NCBI GenBank assembly: GCA_030674185.1
Contig: CM060312.1
Coordinates: forward strand, 23,905,461 to 23,969,460
Length of the DNA: 64,000 nucleotides
Reading direction: 5' to 3'
Source of the DNA: Monoplex corrugatus
Lineage: Eukaryota > Mollusca > Gastropoda > Littorinimorpha > Ranellidae
Positions 57,436 to 64,000 of this stretch are shown here, one piece after another. Made by a program: the position numbers and the translations under genes. The notes under the pieces are model-generated. The model had not been told where the DNA came from. It made no database searches and was given only the letters and a program-made list of their open reading frames with translations. The first letter of the stretch is position 1, and each line of letters opens with the position of its first letter.

Positions 57436-57788
57436 CCTTTTACCTAATTTTTTCACTTGCACACTCTATCTACCACATTCCACTTTCCTGCAAGGAGATT
57501 GTGGAATCTAGTATATAGGGTGTTAGCATGAAGGAGTAAAACACTGGATTGCAGTCTTCATGTACACATGACTTGAAGAAGACAAAGACAGTCACATGAG
57601 GTCATTATGGACAACTAGTTCATGAAGAAAGCAGCATCAGCACAAGCAGCTAAGATCGCACACAAGCCATATGCCACACACATCAACCCACTCCAGAAAG
57701 GATGACAATGGACCAACTTTAAACCTTTCATTCCCTTACCCTATCCACCAGCTTCCTGCATGAACATAGTGAGGAAATGAAAAGTTGA
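57436..57788. mobile_element. Two decayed palindromic TTAA elements (copies 8 and 9)
   Basis: 57436-57541 keeps TATCTACCAC...TTTCCTGCAAGGAGAT and a GGAGTAAAA end. 57719-57788 keeps TTAAACCTTTCATTCCC and CTATCCACCAGCTTCCTGC but a short right half. Confidence 0.6.
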
Positions 57789-58326
57789 ACAGGGATGATA
57801 ACAGAATACACTGTACCCAATGTAAACTCTCAACATGGTCTTACCCCTTCTGCATGGCAACAAATATTAATCATTTAAAAACAAAAAACAAAAACAAAGG
57901 ACAATAGAGGCTGCTGCCTGTACCAAAGTATCGACACAACTGTTTTCTTTGAGGTCGCTTATCAGTGTACATGATGTTCTGAACAGATTTACAGACTACT
58001 GTCACCCGGAACATACTTCACAAAAACGTACAATAAATACATGATGAATTATTGACATGTAGACTGATACTCAGTGGTTTGACAAAGGTCACAAGAGGAG
58101 ACTGAAATGTTGCTTCCATAGCATTCTATGAACTGCAGAGAGAAATTTTTGTATATTATGAATGTGCTGTGTCTTTCATTGCAAGGTTAATTTCGTTACA
58201 ATGAAATACTGGCAACTGGACAGTTTGTGGGACTGGCTTTGTACAAGAAAGTTGACACAGGGTTTTGTTTCTTTTTATCTTGTATTCTGGTATGTATGAA
58301 CATGTATGTATGCATGTGTTTATAAG

Positions 58327-58327
<1 letters not shown>

Positions 58328-58395
<68 letters not shown>

Positions 58396-58402
58396 TGCGT
58401 GC

Positions 58403-58448
<46 letters not shown>

Positions 58449-58460
58449 ATGCGTGTGTGT
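58328..58460. repeat. (GT)n then (GCGT)n compound microsatellite
   Basis: GT dinucleotides to about 58394, then GCGT/TGCG tetranucleotides to 58456. Strong Z-DNA potential. Confidence 0.95.
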
Positions 58461-59195
58461 GTGCACAGAATGCAGTTTTTGGATTTTCTGGAAACACTTG
58501 AGTAGAAACCTACTCAACAAACACATCACACATCCAAATTATATTATGCAGATCTGCAATGCAACACTCAAAACAACACTGCATTCATACACAGTCAAAC
58601 TGGAAACATCTGTCTAACTATGTAACATTATTCCTTCACTCCATTTCATGCTTTGGAACATGGAGCAACATGCACAAACAACGACAGCTGTATCAGTGTA
58701 TAAGAAATAATGTCGGACAGTAGATATTTGCATCGCCTACACCATAGCAGTAGCCAAAGCTGGTTATATAGCATACATTTTCAGGCATGTAATACAAGCC
58801 TGATTAATGCCTTTTCACATTTATGATTGTCTATTCCAAGTCTGAAGGAATGTTTTGTCAACTTCCACAACATATTCATTCTAAAATAAGGTTTCATCAA
58901 TAATTCATAATGTTTCAACCCTCTAGCCTCCAGTTCTTCCCTAAAACCACCAACTCCACCGTCCGCATTCTAGTAATATGCTTTTCTGTGTTTTCAAAAG
59001 ACAACTTATGGTTAGGCTGCAACATATCACAACATCATAATAAAATCAGTTTAAAATCTTAAAACAGAGAACTGCTTTTGTTTAACTGAAATAATTATTT
59101 TTCCCTATTTTCTACACAGGTCCCTTGTCTGTTCAATTCCATCCGAGTAGAATCACCCTGCCAATGTCAATATCTGCTACCCCAACATCTTTGTT

Positions 59196-59198
59196 TAT

Positions 59199-59244
<46 letters not shown>
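59196..59244. repeat. (CA)n microsatellite
   Basis: About 24 AC units, 200 bp downstream of the GMPPB stop. Confidence 0.9.
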
Positions 59245-59246
<2 letters not shown>

Positions 59247-59296
59247 TACAGCATTTTTGACAGCAGATTTGTTGTTATCCCTGTAAGTTTCCATCA

Positions 59297-59418
59297 AACC
59301 CTTTGGTTCCCCTAACTATCCACCATTTCTACCAACTTCCTTCAGGAAGAGGATGGACTGAAAGAGACAGAGAGCTGGTGGAAGCTGGTGGACAGGCTGG
59401 AGGAATCAAACAGTTTTA
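59297..59418. mobile_element. Decayed palindromic TTAA element (copy 10)
   Basis: AACCCTTTGGTTCCCCTAAC, CCAACTTCCTTCAGGAAG and GGTGGACAGGCTGGAGGAAT recall both arms and core; no terminal TTAA left. Probably within the GMPPB 3' UTR. Confidence 0.6.
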
Positions 59419-59436
59419 AAGATAGTTTCAATGGAA

Positions 59437-59568
59437 TCACATGATGATCTGAGGGTCTGGTACAGACTCCCCTATGGACTTGTGTGGCAGAATTCTGCCT
59501 CCATTGACGTATAGCTCATCCTTTACTATCACATCCTCACCCAGGACAGATACGTTTTCCATTCGCAC
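59437..59568 (-). CDS. GMPPB: GMPPB last exon (C-terminus)
   Basis: Mannose-1-phosphate guanylyltransferase beta makes GDP-mannose from mannose-1-phosphate and GTP in the cytoplasm, for glycosylation. This exon starts after TTTCAG and encodes [20 protein letters not shown], then [19 protein letters not shown], ending QIIM and TGA. The GEDV.V.DELY.NG..LPHKSI.ESVP..IIM ending is the family signature. It continues exactly from the W ending the exon at 62505. The gene is convergent with GNL3. Confidence 0.97.
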   Translation of the reverse strand: MRMENVSVLGEDVIVKDELYVNGGRILPHKSIGESVPDPQIIM

Positions 59569-60179
59569 CTGAAATCACAAATCATAAAAGCAGATGACCG
59601 TGATTACTTAAATACATGCACAGCAGCATGCATAGTCTTTAAATGTTTACAACAAAGACTGAATCTAAACCTTAACAGAAACAGAATAACAAACTTCATG
59701 TTAATTCCTATCAGTAATGAAATGGATAAACCACAAGGCATACAATGTTAACCCCTTCATTTCCAATGCTTTTGGATGCAGTATACACTGAAACAAAACA
59801 TTCTGAGAAACTGAAAAATTACATCTAAGATCCTTTTTCATTTATATATCTTAAACTAGTTATAAAAGAAATCAGAGATCAACAAAGACTCATTTTGAAA
59901 CTAAACAATTCGCAGATGATTCAAACTGTCAGACAATCTTCCTGAAATGCAGCGCTTGTTTTATTCATATAATATCTCTCTCTTTTTCTCTCTCTCTCCA
60001 CACACACACACACACGCGCGACACATGTCAATAAAGTATCAGTGATTGTGAAATCATGACATATGTTACCCATCAAGAGCTCAGCCAAAAGGTTAAAAAA
60101 AAAACAATACAAAAAAATCATAATTAAATATCTACTTCCAAGTGTCAACAGGTCATACAGGGGCAATGGTAATCGTAAG

Positions 60180-61370
60180 CCTTGCATCAAAAACTACTTT
60201 CGTTATGTTGACTGTAACCAAAACTACTTTCCTTATGTTAACTGCAACCCAAACTACTTTCCTTATGTTGACTGCAGCTAAAACTACTTTCCTTATGTTG
60301 GTTGCATCCAAAACTACTTTCCTTATGTTGGCTAGCCTTGAAGCCAAAACTACTTTCCTTATGTTGGCTAGCCTTGAAGCCAAAACTACTTTCCTTATGT
60401 TGGTTGCAGCCAAACTACTTGCCTTACGTTGGCTAGCCTTGCAGCCAAAACTACTTTCCTTATGTTTTTACAAGGGTGACACTTTGAAAATCTGAAAAAA
60501 ATGAAAATCAGGCTAACTGGAAAACTTTTTCGCTTGAAGGCACTAGCAGCACAATGGCACGACGTAAGTGATGTGTGTAGCCTAACAAAGATCGCTGGAC
60601 CTGTGTTGTCTTCAACGATAGAGAGCGCTTCCTCATTTCTGGTCATCTGCTACAGTGCTGCTTCGGTCATAATATTGCCGATTTAACTGGATTTTTCCTC
60701 CAAACATTTTTTTTTTTTTTTGAATAACGAAAATGAAAAAAACGGAATTTCCGTCTGGGGCCTTGCCGAGAAAACGGATTTCCGTCACCCAGATGGAAGA
60801 GTGGCACCCACGTGGCTAGCCTTGTAGCCCAAAACTACTTTCCTTATGTTGGTTAGTCTTGTAGCCCAAAACTACTTTCCTTATGTTGGTTAGCCTTGCA
60901 GCCAGAAACTATTTTCCTTATGTTGGTTAGCCTTCCAGCCAAAACTACTTTCCTTATGTTGGTTAGCCTTGCAGCCCAAAACTACTTTCCTTACGTTGGT
61001 TAGCCTTGCAGCCCAAAACTACTTTCCTTATGTTGGTTAGCCTTGCAGCCCAAAACTACTTTCCTTATGTTGGTTAGCCTTCCAGCCAAAACTACTTTCC
61101 TTACGTTGGTTAGCCTTGCAGCCCAAAATTACTTTCCTTATGTTGGTTAGCCTTGCAGCCCAAAACTACTTTCCTTACGTTGGTTAGCCTTGCAGCCCAA
61201 AATTACTTTCCTTATGTTGGTTAGCCTTGCAGCCAAAAACTACTTTCCTTATGTTGGTTAGCCTTGCAGCCAAAACTACTTTCCTTATGTCAGCTGGTCT
61301 TGCAGCCAAAATTATTTTCCTAATGTTGGCTTCCCTTGCAGCCAAAACTACTTTCCTTAAGTTGGATATA
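60180..61370. repeat. 34-bp minisatellite in the GMPPB last intron, two blocks
   Basis: Unit AAAACTACTTTCCTTATGTT plus GGTTAGCCTTGCAGCC. Block 1 (60190-60465) has shorter 30-bp forms ending TGACTGCAACC; block 2 (60815-61365) is more regular. A non-repeat segment of about 350 bp separates them and contains TTTCCGTCTGGG...TTTCCGTCACCC. Confidence 0.95.
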
Positions 61371-61879
61371 CGTGAGAAGGATGGTGTTGGCCCAAAATAA
61401 AATGTGTCCAGTCAAGGAGTTTATGCAGAAGATGACAACTGAGGTTGAGAACAAGAAGATTTCAGATCATTCCAGTTACATAATCCTTTGGGATCAACTT
61501 ATAATTCAGCAAAGTATGTCGAAGCTTTATCCTGGGTAATCCAGAGGGATATAATGGGCAGAGTGGTAAAAGATCACCAAAACATGCAGAGCATCTCAGG
61601 AAGCAACAGACCTGGTCAATGATGCTGAAAGGAAGAGAACAGAACTGGCTATCACCACACAGAATACCTTGTGACTATAATGGGCATTGCGCAGTATCCA
61701 ACTTTCACTTTCTTTTTCAATAAACAGGCATTATTTTGTATGGGGACAAGCCTAGTTAGCTGGTACCAAACAGTACTTTTGAGACACAGTGGAGTACTGG
61801 TATATGCAATGAATTTGTTTTTCCTTCAAACAGTCTGATTTTTCTTAAATTAGTGTATGCATATGTCTTGGCCACACTG

Positions 61880-62425
61880 TGCTGGTGGGATGTTGCTGTG
61901 TCTTAACACTTTGTTCCTGCTAGGTGTATATGCTGATTTTTTTCATGTTTCCATAAGCCACAAGACAATGACATGACTTACATGCTATTTCATATTCTGT
62001 GTGCGTATAATTCATACATGATGGGGGGTTAGACACTAACGGGTCTGCACACTTGTTGACTTAGGAGACTGGAACATGGGGGGGGCAGACACAAACGGGT
62101 CTGCACACTTGTTGAGCTTAGGAGACTGGAACATGGGGGGGTTAGACACTAACGGGTCTGCACACTTGTTGACTTAGAGACTGGAACATGGGGGGCAGAC
62201 ACAAACGGGTCTGCACACTTGTTGGCTTAGGAGACTGGAACATGGGGGGGGGGGGGGGGGGGGGCAGACACAAACGGGTCTGCACACTTGTTGGCTTAGG
62301 AGACTGGAACAATCTCCACCTTTACCCACCAGGTGGGAGGTACCCAGGCAGGACTATTCAGAGCTTGGAAGTTTGACATGTTACCCACATCTGACATCTT
62401 ATCCACTTGACTACTGCACCTATCC
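61880..62425 (-). repeat. SINE-like family B copy with an expanded internal tandem repeat
   Basis: Read on the - strand it begins tRNA-like (GTGCAGTAGTCAAGTGGATA) and runs to the CATAAGCCACAAGAC region. Between 62022 and 62310 the segment CAGACACAAACGGGTCTGCA...GGAGACTGGAACATGGGG is present five times (about 60 bp per unit), one with an 18-base G run. Confidence 0.8.
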
Positions 62426-62504
62426 ATTATCTTTTTTTTAAAATTTTTACCCCGGAAATATGTCCTATGTCCTTATCTCTCTAGAAGTAAAAACAGAAAC
62501 TTAC

Positions 62505-62687
62505 CCAATTTCCCACCACACATCTCCAGCCAATGATACAGGACTCGAGCCAAGAGTGAGACTTGATGTGCGCTCCCCGCAGCACTGTGCACCGCTTGAT
62601 ACACACACCATCCTGTATCACCACATCAGGGCCAACTGTTACATTGGGGCCTATCCTGCAGTTGTTCCCGATCTTGGCACTTGGGTC
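62505..62687 (-). CDS. GMPPB: GMPPB exon: left-handed beta-helix part
   Basis: 61 codons between a TATAG acceptor and GTAAGT donor on the - strand. [20 protein letters not shown] shows the hexapeptide repeats of the beta-helix domain, followed by [13 protein letters not shown] and [29 protein letters not shown] is very highly conserved in GMPPB and distinguishes it from GMPPA. Phase 0 at both ends. Confidence 0.98.
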
Positions 62688-62889
62688 CTATACAATGGAG
62701 ACATAAAATACAAAACAATGACAGCAATACATTATTTTAACTATAAATCACATATCATTTTCATAAAACACTATTCTTCAAATTCACTGGACTCTGTCAT
62801 TTCACATAATCAGACTTTTTAGTAAAGCATACAGAAATCAAGGTGATAGATGATCTGATCACATTCCACTATGTTCTTGAACAGTCTGC

Positions 62890-63110
62890 ATCTTTACTGG
62901 GGGTGCATGACAGGTGAAACATGTTTCCACAACTCACCACTGACATGACTTACAAACCTTTAACTCGAGTATATGTCATTCTGTATGCATATACCCGCAA
63001 ACGGGGTTTAGGTACTAGCAGGTTTGCACACATGCTGATCTGACACATCAGATAAACCACCACCCTTTACCTACCAGGTGGAGGTGTCTCTGCAGACTGA
63101 ACCCAGGACA
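62890..63110. repeat. SINE-like family B copy
   Basis: CACCACTGACATGACTTACA, GGGGTTTAGGTACTAGCAGG, CACCCTTTACCTACCAGG and AGACTGAACCCAGG in family order. In the GMPPB intron. Confidence 0.75.
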
Positions 63111-63189
63111 GTGACAATGTGTTTATGAGTACTTCAAAAATTAAATTCAACGAATATAACCAACTATTCCAATATCGATACAAACGCGA

Positions 63190-63351
63190 AGACACACCAT
63201 GCCATGTCACACCACACACACTCATGCACACATGCATGCGCGCCTGTGCACACACACACGCACGCACACGCATGTGCACGTGCGCACGCGCACAAACCCA
63301 CGCACAGCACGCACGCACGCACCACCACACGCACACCACACACACACACAC

Positions 63352-63390
<39 letters not shown>
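63190..63390. repeat. (CA)n/(CGCA)n microsatellite
   Basis: Mixed CACACA and CGCACG units, then pure CA at 63349-63388. All long frames here are artefacts. Confidence 0.95.
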
Positions 63391-63882
63391 CTTTCTCACA
63401 ACAGGTATGTGAAGCCTATCCATAAGTCAAACCATGAACAAAAAAGCATTGGGAAATAACTATCGGCACAGAAATCTAATTCAATACCTGACCTTTCAAA
63501 GCAGGCAGATCTTTTCTGTATAAAAGGTGTCATAAAATATTTCATTTTGGCTAAAACTCAGCTGTCACAGACACAAACCCTCAGAACAAAATTTTCCATC
63601 ATACCAGAATAAATCTGTTGTTGTTGTTTTTTTCTTCATTCATATGAAGAGTTACCTTCTGTTGTTGTTTTCTGTTTGTTTGTTTGTTTGTTTTTTGTTA
63701 CAAATACTTATGGGATTTCCAAGGTTCACACCTTTCATTTTTCTGGGAGCAGCACAACTTATCTCGTTGGCCAAACAGAAGAGCTAATAGCCGTACGGTT
63801 TAAGTACTCATCAGCCACAGTGTGGTATATGTAACTGAAAAAAAGGTTGTAGCAACACACAACTGTAAAAGAGCTGACTTAC

Positions 63883-64000
63883 AATAAGTACATTGCCCAC
63901 CACCCCAGGGCCAGAGTAGAGCATGTCTGGTTGTTTCTGCTTCAAGGAAGTCAGGTACAAACACATGCCAGTCAGAAAGTCTTTGGGCTGTCCAACATCC
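63883..64000 (-). CDS. GMPPB: GMPPB exon, cut by right edge
   Basis: Encodes [16 protein letters not shown], then [20 protein letters not shown] ending LI at a GTAAGT donor, and joins in phase 0 to DPSAK. (D)(I/V)[10 protein letters not shown] is the end of the nucleotidyltransferase domain. The three exons together give the last 143 residues; the human protein has 360, so about 60% of the gene lies to the right. Confidence 0.97.

Noticed and set aside
58156..58617. His/Thr/Ala and Cys/Val frames
   Set aside because: Translations of GT and GCGT repeats.
61410..61690. Coding-looking stretch (VKEFMQKMTTEVENKKISDH)
   Set aside because: Too short and interrupted to assign; possibly LINE debris, but no diagnostic motif.

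Overview
Animal nuclear DNA, most likely a mollusc and probably a gastropod. The split genes with GT-AG introns, the strong (CA)n/(GT)n load, the many minisatellites and several tRNA-related SINE families fit this; the clade is my inference from repeat style, not from a database. Two host genes can be read with confidence. One is the nucleolar GTPase GNL3/nucleostemin on the + strand: 16 consecutive coding exons (7779-44018) join in phase and end at a TAG, with a possible small first exon at 5895-5931. The other is the C-terminal third of GMPPB (GDP-mannose pyrophosphorylase B) on the - strand: 59437-59568, 62505-62687 and 63883-64000, running off the right edge. The two genes are convergent. 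Layout: 1-2054 holds the 5' two-thirds or so of an R2-like non-LTR retrotransposon ORF (- strand), open to the left edge. 2055-5900 is non-coding, with a CpG-richer stretch that may be the GNL3 promoter. 5895-44018 is GNL3. Its introns hold a complete-looking piggyBac element (18301-23060, TTAA on both sides, transposase split by a GC-AG intron), an LTR-type insertion inside a SINE, LINE remnants, a decayed second copy of the P-loop exon, and minisatellites with units of about 22, 32, 51 and 78 bp. 44019-59436 is intergenic, with palindromic TTAA elements, a broken Ty3/gypsy pol carrying a later insertion, and a 2.5-kb satellite. 59437-64000 is GMPPB, with a 34-bp minisatellite in its last intron. 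The most unusual content is a family of nested palindromic elements bounded by TTAA, with TTAA also inside each copy. About ten copies lie between 24 and 59.5 kb, and one copy has a matching empty site elsewhere in the window. Other points of note are a splice acceptor that forms the last unit of a minisatellite, and a one-base frameshift in the acidic exon of GNL3.
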